Source: Gemmatimonadota bacterium
Lineage (GTDB): Bacteria > Gemmatimonadota > Gemmatimonadetes > Gemmatimonadales > Gemmatimonadaceae
Assembly: GCA_002737115.1 (NCBI GenBank)
Contig: NSHR01000010.1
Span: 20,906-69,744, forward strand
Direction: 5' to 3'
Length of the DNA: 48,839 nt
Part shown: piece after piece, positions 1 to 7,656 of the stretch
Layout of the letters: each line of letters opens with the position of its first letter
Position numbering within the stretch: the first letter of the stretch is position 1
The notes under the pieces: model-generated
The model's input: only the letters and a program-made list of their open reading frames with translations
What the model was told of the DNA's origin: nothing
The model's database searches: none
Made by a program: the position numbers and the translations under genes

Positions 1-963
1 GCTGAACGACAGCAGCTGCTTGGTCAACTCGGTCGCGCGATCACCAGCGTCAAGAATGCCATCAACCAGCCGCTGCCGTTCATCGTCGGGAGCGATCTCG
101 TCTCGCAGGCCCTCGCCGCACCCCAGGATCACCGTGAGCAAATTGTTGAAGTCATGCGCCACGCCGGCGGCGAGGCGCCCGAGGGCATCGATCTTTTGCG
201 CATGTCGCAACTGGTCTTCGGTGACGCGGTGCTCCGTGATGTCGAGCCCGTAGCCCAGGATATGCTGAATCACCCCGTCGGTGTCGTACACCGGCGACAG
301 GAAGCGTCGGAAGTACCGTCGTTCGCCAGCACGGGTGAGGAATGATTCTTCAAACGTTTTCGATTGTCCGTTCTCGACGAGGTCGCGAATCAACTGCGTG
401 CGCTGCCGCGACACCTCCGTTGGCAACCCACGAAACGCGCCGTACTGCTCGTCGGTCTTACCGACGATCCATGCGCGCACATCGGGGTCGGCAATAGCAC
501 TGGGCGTGACGAATTCATACGCGCCACTCGGCGAGAAGACGGCCAGCTGCGCCGGAAGGGCATCGAGGATGCGCCGATAGAAGTCGGTGACGCGGGCGAC
601 GGCACCAACGGCCTCCTGTTCTTCCGTGACGTCAGTGCACGACCACACCCAACCCGTCAGGACATCGGCATCGTAGAGCGCCCGCACCTTCCGGTCGATC
701 GTACGTCCGCTGCGCTGACGCAGTCGATCATCGCGTCGGACCGCTTCCGACGACCGCCCATCCATAAACGCGTCAGGCTCATGAAACGTCGCCGCGGCGG
801 TACCTAACGGATTATCGAGGTCGGTCTCCGCGAGGTTGAACAAGACACGAAAACCATCGTTGATCAGGACCACCTCGCCACCCACCCGTTCGATCAAGAT
901 CGCCCCCGGCAGTCCACTCTCGAGGGCAAGCGCGTACATTGAGGTGGTCGTGCGGTGGGGCAT
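1..963 (-). CDS. PAS-domain sensor histidine kinase (partial, 3' end off window)
   Basis: Translating the reverse strand from the ATG at 963 gives 321 residues with no stop before the left edge, so the C-terminal part is missing. The N-terminal ~240 residues look like two PAS-type sensor modules; the second ends in a PAC-like segment (LSPVYDTDGVIQHILGYGLD, then ITEHR). The HisKA dimerisation box follows, GRLAAGVAHDFNNLLTVILG, with the phospho-accepting His at residue 270. No membrane segment is visible, so it is probably a soluble sensor. The HATPase domain, and possibly a receiver, would lie outside the window; the 'HDFNN' variant of the H-box is common in hybrid kinases. An in-frame ATG at 939 is an alternative start; neither has a clear ribosome binding site. 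The signal sensed cannot be told. It is divergent from the VIT1-type transporter across a 156-bp intergenic region in which I see no convincing operator. Confidence 0.88.
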   Translation of the reverse strand, partial: MPHRTTTSMYALALESGLPGAILIERVGGEVVLINDGFRVLFNLAETDLDNPLGTAAATFHEPDAFMDGRSSEAVRRDDRLRQRSGRTIDRKVRALYDADVLTGWVWSCTDVTEEQEAVGAVARVTDFYRRILDALPAQLAVFSPSGAYEFVTPSAIADPDVRAWIVGKTDEQYGAFRGLPTEVSRQRTQLIRDLVENGQSKTFEESFLTRAGERRYFRRFLSPVYDTDGVIQHILGYGLDITEHRVTEDQLRHAQKIDALGRLAAGVAHDFNNLLTVILGCGEGLRDEIAPDDERQRLVDGILDAGDRATELTKQLLSFS

Positions 964-1119
964 CGTCTGGTCGGCAATGAGCTACGGGTCTGTTTCGTTA
1001 CGCAATAGGCAGGTTATCGGAGTATTCGCCGATTCGCGAGCGAACTCGACCGTGGGTGACGCACCTCGTGATCGGAGGACACACGACCGATTCGACGCTC
1101 CTCTCACTTCGAGGTGTTC

Positions 1120-1815
1120 ATGTCCGCCATCCATTTAGAAACTCACCAGAGCCGCAACATCGGCTGGCTGCGCGCGGCCGTGCTGGGCGCGAATGATGGA
1201 CTGATCTCGACCAGCAGTCTCGTGGTCGGCGTCGCGGCGGCACAGGCCGATCGCGCTTCGGTGGTGGTGGCGGCACTGGCGGGCTTGGTGGCCGGCGCGT
1301 TGTCGATGGCCGCCGGCGAGTATGTGTCGGTGAGTTCGCAGTCCGACACTGAGGCGGCCGACCTCGCACGCGAACAGATGGAGCTGGCCACCCAGCCCGA
1401 GCACGAACTCGCGGAGCTGGCCAGCATTTATGTGTCGCGCGGACTGAGCCCAGCGCTGGCCACGCAGGTGGCCGTGGAGCTCACCGCGCACGACGCACTT
1501 GGCGCGCACGCGCGCGATGAGCTGGGCATCCACGACCTCACGCGCGCGCGTCCGGTGCAAGCGGCCCTCGCCTCCGCCGCAGCCTTTGCCGTCGGCGCCG
1601 GCCTGCCCGTGCTATTCGTGTTCGTCGCCTCCGCGGAAATTCTCACACCAGTCGTGTTCGGCTCCACGATGGTGGCGCTGGGCGGACTGGGCATGCTGGC
1701 GGCGCACCTCGGCGGCGCGCCGCTGTGGCGCGGGGCGGCCCGCGTCACGTTCTGGGGCGCGATCGCCATGGTGTCGACGGCGCTGATCGGCAAACTCGTT
1801 GGCTCGCCGGTGTAG
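1120..1815 (+). CDS. VIT1/CCC1-family metal ion transporter
   Basis: A 231-residue membrane protein of the VIT/CCC1 family, which moves Fe2+ or Mn2+ across membranes. The N-terminal segment RAAVLGANDGLISTSSLVVG is the hallmark first helix of the family, followed by a second helix ending AAGEYVSVSSQSD, also diagnostic. A short acidic and polar cytoplasmic region (about residues 85-140) links to three further C-terminal helices, giving the usual five. The ATG at 1120 is preferred over an upstream in-frame GTG at 1114 because GAGG at 1111-1114 sits at good spacing before it. The rhomboid gene follows 6 bp after the stop, so the two are probably co-transcribed. Metal choice (Fe versus Mn) cannot be settled from sequence. 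No ferritin-like domain is fused. Confidence 0.92.
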   Translation: MSAIHLETHQSRNIGWLRAAVLGANDGLISTSSLVVGVAAAQADRASVVVAALAGLVAGALSMAAGEYVSVSSQSDTEAADLAREQMELATQPEHELAELASIYVSRGLSPALATQVAVELTAHDALGAHARDELGIHDLTRARPVQAALASAAAFAVGAGLPVLFVFVASAEILTPVVFGSTMVALGGLGMLAAHLGGAPLWRGAARVTFWGAIAMVSTALIGKLVGSPV

Positions 1816-1821
1816 TACGCG

Positions 1822-2406
1822 ATGGCCAAGTCACCCGTCGTGCAGAGCGCCAAGCGCGCGACACGCACCTTCAAGCAGCAAGTCAGCACACTCAGTGCCA
1901 CGGCGGGCGCCACGTGGACCGCCTTCGTGGTGAACGGCATCGCCGGTGGAGCGCTCATGCAGTATGGCGTGATTCCGCGCACACGCACCGGGCTGCGCGG
2001 CATTCTCTTTGCGCCATTCCTGCACGCCAACATGCAGCACCTCATCGCCAACACCATTCCGTTTCTGGCGATGGGCTGGCTGGTCATGCTGCGCGATGCG
2101 CGACACTTTTTGCCGGTTACCCTGTTCGCGATGCTCGGCTCGGGACTCATGGCGTGGCTGCTCGGCGCGCCCGGCTCCGTCCACATCGGCGCCAGCGGCG
2201 TCGTGTTCGGTTACTTCGGCTTTCTGCTACTTGGCGGCTGGTACGCGCGCAGCTTCATGAGCATCACGCTCAGTATGCTTGTGGCCGTCCTCTGGGGCGG
2301 CCTCGTGCTCGGTATCGCACCGGGTCAGGCGGGCATCAGTTGGCAGTCGCACCTCGGTGGCTTCATCGCGGGTGTGCTGGCAGCGCGGCGGTATCGCAGG
2401 GCGTAG
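1822..2406 (+). CDS. Rhomboid-family intramembrane serine protease
   Basis: A 194-residue polytopic protein with the rhomboid catalytic signature. The conserved first-loop/TM2 motif HANMQHLIANT is at residues 68-78, the nucleophile lies in GASGVVFGY (Ser125), and the catalytic His is in SWQSHLGGFIAG (His177). Rhomboids cleave transmembrane helices of client proteins within the inner membrane. The length is short but normal for a minimal six-helix bacterial rhomboid, with no extra cytoplasmic domain beyond about 25 N-terminal residues. It lies 6 bp after the VIT-type transporter, suggesting one transcript; no substrate is evident nearby. The stop codon falls inside a small tandem repeat (see 2401-2433). 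Confidence 0.93.
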   Translation: MAKSPVVQSAKRATRTFKQQVSTLSATAGATWTAFVVNGIAGGALMQYGVIPRTRTGLRGILFAPFLHANMQHLIANTIPFLAMGWLVMLRDARHFLPVTLFAMLGSGLMAWLLGAPGSVHIGASGVVFGYFGFLLLGGWYARSFMSITLSMLVAVLWGGLVLGIAPGQAGISWQSHLGGFIAGVLAARRYRRA

Positions 2407-2433
2407 GCCAGGCGTAGGCCGGGCGTAGGCGGG
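2401..2433 (+). repeat. Three 11-bp tandem repeats across a stop codon
   Basis: Three direct copies of an 11-bp unit (GCGTAGGCCAG, GCGTAGGCCGG, GCGTAGGCGGG) run head to tail. The first contains the TAG stop of the rhomboid gene. The copies differ at one or two bases. This looks like replication slippage; no function is implied. Confidence 0.8.
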
Positions 2434-2487
2434 CATCACCCCACGTATCGGCCGACCGTCGACCGGTCTTGCGCCCCGCCGTACAAT

Positions 2488-2511
2488 CGTCGATACCATC
2501 TGTGATCGACG
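2488..2511. repeat. Inverted repeat upstream of ridA
   Basis: CGTCGAT at 2488-2494 and ATCGACG at 2505-2511 form perfect 7-bp arms around a 10-base loop, 30 bp before the ridA start. It could be a weak operator or a hairpin ending the rhomboid transcript; there is no T-tract. It may also be chance in GC-rich DNA. Confidence 0.4.
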
Positions 2512-2541
2512 CGTCACCGACCTCCCACTCTCCCGCATCCC

Positions 2542-2925
2542 ATGCCCCGTTCTGCTGCCTTCAGCCCGCGCGGTCCCGCCGCCATCGGCCCGTACTCACA
2601 CGCCGTCTGGGCGGGTGACCTGCTGTACTGCTCCGGTCAGACGCCCATCGACCCGGCCACCACGAAACTCATCGATGGCGATGTCACCGCACAGACGCAC
2701 CGTGTGTTCGACAACCTGCAGGCCGTGGTGGAAGATGCCGGTCTGACCATGGACGACGTGATCAAGTGCAACGTGTACCTCACCGACATGGCGAATTTTG
2801 CCGCCATGAACACCGCCTACACCACGCGCTTCTCAGCGCCGTTCCCGGCCCGTACCACGGTGGCAGTGGCCGGGCTGCCGCTCAACGCGTCGGTCGAGAT
2901 CGAACTGGTGGCCAAGCGCCCGTAA
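2542..2925 (+). CDS. ridA: RidA family imine/enamine deaminase
   Basis: A 127-residue protein of the Rid/YjgF superfamily. RidA hydrolyses reactive 2-aminoacrylate-type enamines released by PLP enzymes and forms a cytosolic trimer. Visible signatures are the N-terminal GPAAIGPYSHAV segment, the LLYCSGQTPIDP strand, and the C-terminal PARTTVAVAGLPLNASVEIE block with the catalytic Arg at residue 104, the residue that separates deaminating RidA from inactive Rid subgroups. Length matches the family (about 125-130). The ATG at 2542 gives the standard N terminus. It stands alone: 135 bp separate it from the rhomboid gene and a strong hairpin follows it. Confidence 0.93.
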   Translation: MPRSAAFSPRGPAAIGPYSHAVWAGDLLYCSGQTPIDPATTKLIDGDVTAQTHRVFDNLQAVVEDAGLTMDDVIKCNVYLTDMANFAAMNTAYTTRFSAPFPARTTVAVAGLPLNASVEIELVAKRP

Positions 2926-2950
2926 CGCGGTGGCTGGACGTCCGGTACGC

Positions 2951-2987
2951 CACGAGGGGCCGGTCCATGGCGGACCGGCCCCTCGTG
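2951..2987. terminator. Bidirectional hairpin terminator between convergent genes
   Basis: CACGAGGGGCCGGTCC (2951-2966) and its exact reverse complement (2972-2987) form a 16-bp perfect stem with a 5-base loop, placed between the convergent ridA and the propeller gene ending at 3043. No T-tract follows on either strand, so this is a hairpin-only terminator candidate. Confidence 0.8.
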
Positions 2988-3042
2988 TATGCACGGGCGC
3001 GGGGAGAAAAACGGCCCCCGCGGCCGATTCGGTAGCTACCGG

Positions 3043-6000
3043 TTAAATGGCCGGCACCGCCATCGTGATGCCGTTGGCCGCCAGCAGCGCACGCAGGCTG
3101 CGAGCCCTCGCCATGAGCGTCTTCGCCTCAGCCACCGCCGCTTCCACCGCCGCCTTGGCCGACGTGGCTTGGCTTTGCACCGACGCGCTCGGCGTCTCCC
3201 ACACGCCCAACATGCCGCTCTTCACCGCACCCAAGCGCGCCAGCACATTGGCATCGTTCGAGCCGAAGCCCGCGCCACCGCCACCGCCACCGCCGGGGCC
3301 GAAGGCGACCACCGGCGCACCCGCACCGAGCTTAGCCCGAACGGCGTCGAAGTCCTTCCGGAACGCCGCGAACTGCGTCTTCACACTATCGGCCAGCGTC
3401 GGCGTGGAATCCATCTTGGCTGCCGCCTTCCGCACTTCCGCCAAGAGCGCCGTCATCGGCGCCGCCGCTGCCGCGCCCGCCTGCTGTGCGGTGTGCAGCT
3501 CCGTGGCGAGCGCATTGTAGGCCACGCGCTCCGCTGCTGTGAGCTGCACCTCGGGGTCCATCACGATGGTGAGCGGCTTCGATGCTACCGTTTTGCCGTC
3601 GACCACCAGCGCCACCGTGTACGTGCCCGGCAACACCAGCGGACCCTGATTGGCGCCACCGCCGCCACGGCCGAATCCACCGCCACCCGCGCCGGCACCG
3701 CCCGCCGCCGCGCACGGGTTCTCCGGCAGATAACCGATCGTCGGCAACGGCGTGGGCAAGCCCGCGATCGGGCCGCGACCACCGCCACCAAATCCACCGC
3801 CACCACCACCAGGACCCCCAGCCGGCGGACCACCGGCCGGCGCGGCATCAGGGATCGGCTCCACGCGCTGATCCCAGCACACGGTCTGGATGCCCGCCAC
3901 GTTCTTGGCCGTCGGCACCGCGAGCTCACGCACCGCCGCACCGTTGGCATCGCTGATGCGCAGCATCGGATTGGTGACCGCCTTCTTCAGGTGCATCTGC
4001 AGCACCGTTTCCGTGGGCGGGTTTTCACCGGTGAAGAATTGATGTCCCCAGAACTCATCGTTCCGGTCGTCCTTGGCCTTCCACTGCAACGACGAGCCCG
4101 GCGTGAACAACGTCGCATCCGCCTTCTGCGCCGCGCTGAACTCTTGGATCGGTTCGAGGTGATCGAGAATCCAGAGCGCGCGACCATGCGTGGCCACCAG
4201 CAAGGCGTTGTCACGCGGATGAATCGCGAGCTCGTCCACGCGCACCGTGGGGAAGTTCGCCTTCAACCGCTTCCACGACTTGCCGCGATCGAGTGTGAGG
4301 AAGATGCCCGTTTCGGTGCCCACGTATAGCACGTCGGGATTGCGCGTGTCTTCGGTGAGCGTGCGCACGACTTCGCCGTTCAGTCCCGACGTGATTGCAC
4401 GGAACGTCGCGCCGAAATCGGTGCTCATCCACACATACGGCGCGTAGTCGTTCTGCCGGTAGTTCGCGACGGTGATGTACACCGTGCCCGACTCGAAGCG
4501 CGACGGCACCACTTCCGACACGAACGCGTGACCGGCCGGGAAACCCGGCAGGTTCTTCGTGATGTTCTGCCACGTGGCGCCGTTGTCCTTCGACATGCTC
4601 ACCGTGCCATCGTCGGTGCCGGTGTAGAACACGCCCTTCTGCTTCGGCGACTCCGACAGCGCCACAATCGTGGGCCACTGTGAAATACCGTCGTTACGCG
4701 AGATCGCGATGTCGCTGCCTTTCAGGCCCATCGTCACGATGTCGTCGCGCTTCTCGTTCTTCGTGAGGTCGGGGCTGATCGCTGTCCACGAGTCACCGCG
4801 ATCGGTGCTGCGGAACACGCGATTAGCCGCCGCCAGCAGCACGCTGGGATCATTCGGCGACAGCATGAGCGGCGTGTCCCAATGAAAGCGATACGCTTCG
4901 CCGGCCGTGGCGTTCACCACGTTCTGCGGCGTGGGGCGAATCGCCTTCGACTCACCGGTCACCTTGTTGCGACGCACCATGTTGCCGTCCTGCGACTCGG
5001 TATAAATGATGCGCGAGTCACGCAGATCGGGAATGGCCACGAAGCCGTCGCCGCCAAGAATCTGGAACCAGTCGTAATTGAAGATGCCGCGGTTCATGCG
5101 CGACGCACTCGGCCCACACCAGTCGTAGTTATCCTGCATGCCGCCACACACGTTGTACGGCGTCTCCATGTCGAAGCTCACATGGTAGAACAGGCCGACC
5201 GGCACATTGGGAAGGAACGACCACGTGCGGCTCATATCGTACGACGTGGAGAGACCACCGTCACTGCCGATGATCACGTGATCCGGGTTCTTCGGATTGA
5301 TCCAGATGCCATGCACGTCGTCGTGCGTCACCAGGGCCACATCGGTTTCGAAGGTGCGGCCGCCATCGAGCGACAGGTGCAGGCCAACGCCACCCATGTA
5401 AATGCGATCGGGATTCACCGGATCGATGCGCAACTGGCTGAAATACATCGGGCGTGCATTCGTGTTGCTCTGCTTGGTCCACGTCGCGCCGCCATCGTTC
5501 GACTTGTACAGTCCGGACACGCCCGCGACGACGCCGCGCGCGGCCGGCGCCGCCGGTGCCGGGTTCATGTTTTCCGTGGCCGCTCCAGCGCGCTGCGCTG
5601 ACGGGGCGGGGCCTTCCACCGTGGCATACACGATGTTCGGGCTCTGCCGGAACACGTCCACCGAAATGCGTCCCAACGGACCCGTTGGGAATCCGGTGCC
5701 AGTCACCTTGACCCACGTCTCGCCGCCGTCGGTCGACTTCCACAACGCGCTGCCGGGGCCACCGCCGTTCATGCAGCAGGCCGTGCGACGACGCTGATAC
5801 GTGGAGGCAAACAGGATGTTCGGATCGGTCGCCGACATCACGAGTTCATTTGCGCCCGTCTCGTCGTCCACCGTGAGCACCTGCTTCCAGCTCTTGCCAC
5901 CATCGGTGGTCTTGTACACGCCACGGTCACCGCCGGGGCCAAACAACGGACCGGTCGCCGCCACCAACACCACATCGTTGTTGGTGGGATGCATGACGAT

Positions 6001-6435
6001 ACGATTGATGTGCTTCGACTGCGGCAACCCCATCATCGCGAACGTCTTGCCACCATCAGTCGACTTGTAGATCCCGCCGCCCCATGACGTGCTCTGGCGG
6101 TTGTTCGACTCGCCGGTGCCCACCCACACGAGATCGGGGTTGATCTGCGACACGGCCACATCACCGATCGCGATCAGCCCCTGATCCTGAAAGAGCGGCG
6201 TGAACAGCGCGCCGTTACTGGTGGTCTTCCACACGCCGCCGTGGGCCGAACCGACATACCAAATGGCCGGATTGGCTTCGTAAATGGCGAGGTCGGAAAT
6301 ACGCCCCGACATCGTGGCGGGCCCGATGGAGCGGAAGTGCAGCTTATCAAACTCCTGCGCGTGCACCGCGAGGGGTGCACACAGGAGCGAGAGCGCCGCC
6401 AACAAGGCGGCACGACTGTGCAATGTCCTGGACAT
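3043..6435 (-). CDS. Secreted VPS10/BNR-repeat beta-propeller protein
   Basis: A 1130-residue exported protein of the sortilin/VPS10-like, BNR/Asp-box propeller type, often annotated 'glycosyl hydrolase' or 'WD40/YVTN repeat' without proof of activity. The chosen ATG at 6435 begins a classical signal peptide (MSRTLHSRAALLAALSLLCA, cleavage after VHAQ); an in-frame ATG 51 bp upstream only adds a proline-rich tail. From about residue 30 to 740, recurring Asp-box motifs of the form S-x-D-x-G-x-x-W (STDGGKSW-like; e.g. KTTDGGKSWKQV, KSNDGGATWTKQ, RSTDRGDSWTAI) mark propeller blades. A glycine-rich linker (G-runs near residues 870-920 and 1050-1070) separates a small beta domain from a C-terminal helical region. 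Probably periplasmic or surface-located; substrate unknown. It could bind peptides like sortilin, but nothing in the sequence proves that. Confidence 0.88.
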   Translation of the reverse strand: MSRTLHSRAALLAALSLLCAPLAVHAQEFDKLHFRSIGPATMSGRISDLAIYEANPAIWYVGSAHGGVWKTTSNGALFTPLFQDQGLIAIGDVAVSQINPDLVWVGTGESNNRQSTSWGGGIYKSTDGGKTFAMMGLPQSKHINRIVMHPTNNDVVLVAATGPLFGPGGDRGVYKTTDGGKSWKQVLTVDDETGANELVMSATDPNILFASTYQRRRTACCMNGGGPGSALWKSTDGGETWVKVTGTGFPTGPLGRISVDVFRQSPNIVYATVEGPAPSAQRAGAATENMNPAPAAPAARGVVAGVSGLYKSNDGGATWTKQSNTNARPMYFSQLRIDPVNPDRIYMGGVGLHLSLDGGRTFETDVALVTHDDVHGIWINPKNPDHVIIGSDGGLSTSYDMSRTWSFLPNVPVGLFYHVSFDMETPYNVCGGMQDNYDWCGPSASRMNRGIFNYDWFQILGGDGFVAIPDLRDSRIIYTESQDGNMVRRNKVTGESKAIRPTPQNVVNATAGEAYRFHWDTPLMLSPNDPSVLLAAANRVFRSTDRGDSWTAISPDLTKNEKRDDIVTMGLKGSDIAISRNDGISQWPTIVALSESPKQKGVFYTGTDDGTVSMSKDNGATWQNITKNLPGFPAGHAFVSEVVPSRFESGTVYITVANYRQNDYAPYVWMSTDFGATFRAITSGLNGEVVRTLTEDTRNPDVLYVGTETGIFLTLDRGKSWKRLKANFPTVRVDELAIHPRDNALLVATHGRALWILDHLEPIQEFSAAQKADATLFTPGSSLQWKAKDDRNDEFWGHQFFTGENPPTETVLQMHLKKAVTNPMLRISDANGAAVRELAVPTAKNVAGIQTVCWDQRVEPIPDAAPAGGPPAGGPGGGGGGFGGGGRGPIAGLPTPLPTIGYLPENPCAAAGGAGAGGGGFGRGGGGANQGPLVLPGTYTVALVVDGKTVASKPLTIVMDPEVQLTAAERVAYNALATELHTAQQAGAAAAAPMTALLAEVRKAAAKMDSTPTLADSVKTQFAAFRKDFDAVRAKLGAGAPVVAFGPGGGGGGGAGFGSNDANVLARLGAVKSGMLGVWETPSASVQSQATSAKAAVEAAVAEAKTLMARARSLRALLAANGITMAVPAI

Positions 6436-6614
6436 GGAAGGATTCAGCGGGAGGAGGGGAGCGGGTCGCCGCGGGGGCTCAATCAATCAACGGTGCGCTA
6501 ATCTGGCGAGTCCGCCTCGTGCCGTCCATGCCCTGCGGCCACAGCGATCGGCCGATGACGGCTGGAGCACACACCTCGGGTAGCTGGCGGTGGTGCTGAA
6601 TGGCGAGATCGCGA

Positions 6615-7112
6615 CTACCGCATGTAATGGCAGTTATACCCGTACGGATTCTTCTGCAGGAAATCCTGATGCTCGCCCTCGGCCGTCCACCAGGTGGCTT
6701 CCGGCGCGATCTCGGTCGTAATCGGTCGCTTCCACAGCCCCGACTGCGCCACGCGCGCCTTCACGAGCTCCGCCGTCTCGCGCTGCTCAAGCGTCGTGTA
6801 GAAAATCGACGAGCGATACTGCGTGCCCACGTCGTTGACCTGACGGTTCAACGTGGTGGGATCGTGCAACCGGAAGAACCAGTTTTCCAGCAGCGACTCG
6901 AAACTCAGCACCGTGGGATCGAACACAACGCGCACCGCTTCGGCATGCCCCGAGGCACTCTCGTGCGTGTCGTCATACACCGGGTGCTCGAGCCAGCCGC
7001 CCGTGTACCCCACGTCGGTGTCGAGCACGCCCGGCACGGCGCGCAGAATCTCTTCCACGCCCCAGAAGCAGCCACCGGCCAGAATCGCGACCTCGGTCTG
7101 CAGCGTGCTCAT
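6615..7112 (-). CDS. msrA: Peptide methionine-S-sulfoxide reductase MsrA
   Basis: A 165-residue MsrA, reducing the S-epimer of methionine sulfoxide in proteins and free Met(O). The catalytic motif GGCFWGVEE places the nucleophilic Cys at residue 15; the family blocks VGYTGG and a [12 protein letters not shown] segment follow. A C-terminal Cys (GYNCHYMR, Cys161) can act as resolving cysteine for thioredoxin recycling. No signal peptide, so cytoplasmic. The start ATG overlaps the msrB stop by 4 bp, so translation is probably coupled. Length is typical. Confidence 0.96.
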   Translation of the reverse strand: MSTLQTEVAILAGGCFWGVEEILRAVPGVLDTDVGYTGGWLEHPVYDDTHESASGHAEAVRVVFDPTVLSFESLLENWFFRLHDPTTLNRQVNDVGTQYRSSIFYTTLEQRETAELVKARVAQSGLWKRPITTEIAPEATWWTAEGEHQDFLQKNPYGYNCHYMR

Positions 7113-7552
7113 ACGAACAACCGCCGGAATTCGCCATACCCTTCCGCGTCGAGCTGCTCGAGCGGAATGAAACGCAATGACGCGGAGTTGATGCAGTAGC
7201 GAAGCCCACCGGCTTCGCGCGGGCCGTCGTCGAACACGTGACCCAAATGTGAGTCGGCGTCTTTCGACCGCACTTCCACCCGGCGCATGCCGTGCGTGCG
7301 GTCTTCCTTCTCCAACACTTGCGGCGCCACCGGCTTGGTAAAGCTCGGCCAGCCGCAGCCGGAGTCGAATTTGTCGAGCGATGAAAACAGCGGCTCACCA
7401 CTCACGATATCGACATATAAGCCGGCTTCGTGGTGATCCCAGAAGGCATTGCGGAACGGCGGCTCGGTACCCGACTGCTGGGTGACGGTGAACTGCTCGC
7501 GCGTGAGCGTCCGAGCCAGTTCGTCAACAGAGGGCTTTTTGAAGTCAGACAT
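7109..7552 (-). CDS. msrB: Peptide methionine-R-sulfoxide reductase MsrB (zinc-less form)
   Basis: A 147-residue MsrB that reduces the R-epimer of methionine sulfoxide. The signatures [10 protein letters not shown] and [13 protein letters not shown] are present, the latter carrying the catalytic Cys. The two CxxC pairs that bind structural zinc in many MsrBs are absent: the corresponding places read [13 protein letters not shown] and [12 protein letters not shown]. This is therefore the metal-free form. The ATG at 7552 (MSDFKKPS) is preferred over an in-frame upstream ATG at 7570, which adds only six residues. No Shine-Dalgarno is visible. First gene of an msrB-msrA couplet, divergent from selO, so both oxidative-damage functions may share one control region. 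Confidence 0.95.
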   Translation of the reverse strand: MSDFKKPSVDELARTLTREQFTVTQQSGTEPPFRNAFWDHHEAGLYVDIVSGEPLFSSLDKFDSGCGWPSFTKPVAPQVLEKEDRTHGMRRVEVRSKDADSHLGHVFDDGPREAGGLRYCINSASLRFIPLEQLDAEGYGEFRRLFV

Positions 7553-7571
7553 AGTGGAGGATATACACAAA

Positions 7572-7633
7572 ACGGGTGCCCGGAGTGCCCGCCACGGGTG
7601 CCCGGAGTGCCCGCCACGGAGTGCCCGTGGCGG
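7572..7633 (+). repeat. 22-bp tandem repeat plus hairpin in the msrB/selO intergenic region
   Basis: Two exact 22-bp direct copies lie at 7572-7593 and 7594-7615 (each starting ACGGGTGCCC and ending GTGCCCGCC), followed by a degenerate third start. The end also forms a hairpin: CCGCCACGG (7611-7619) with CCGTGGCGG (7625-7633), loop of 5. It fills most of the divergent promoter region, so it may influence both transcripts, or be a slippage product. Confidence 0.8.
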
Positions 7634-7656
7634 GTGCCTTTCCGTATCTTACGCTG

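Noticed and set aside
2989-4329. 446-codon open frame on the plus strand inside the propeller gene
   Set aside because: Antisense to a well-supported gene; Arg/His-rich composition typical of GC-rich shadows.
7572-7615. Possible CRISPR-like repeat
   Set aside because: Copies are directly adjacent with no spacers, and only two are complete.
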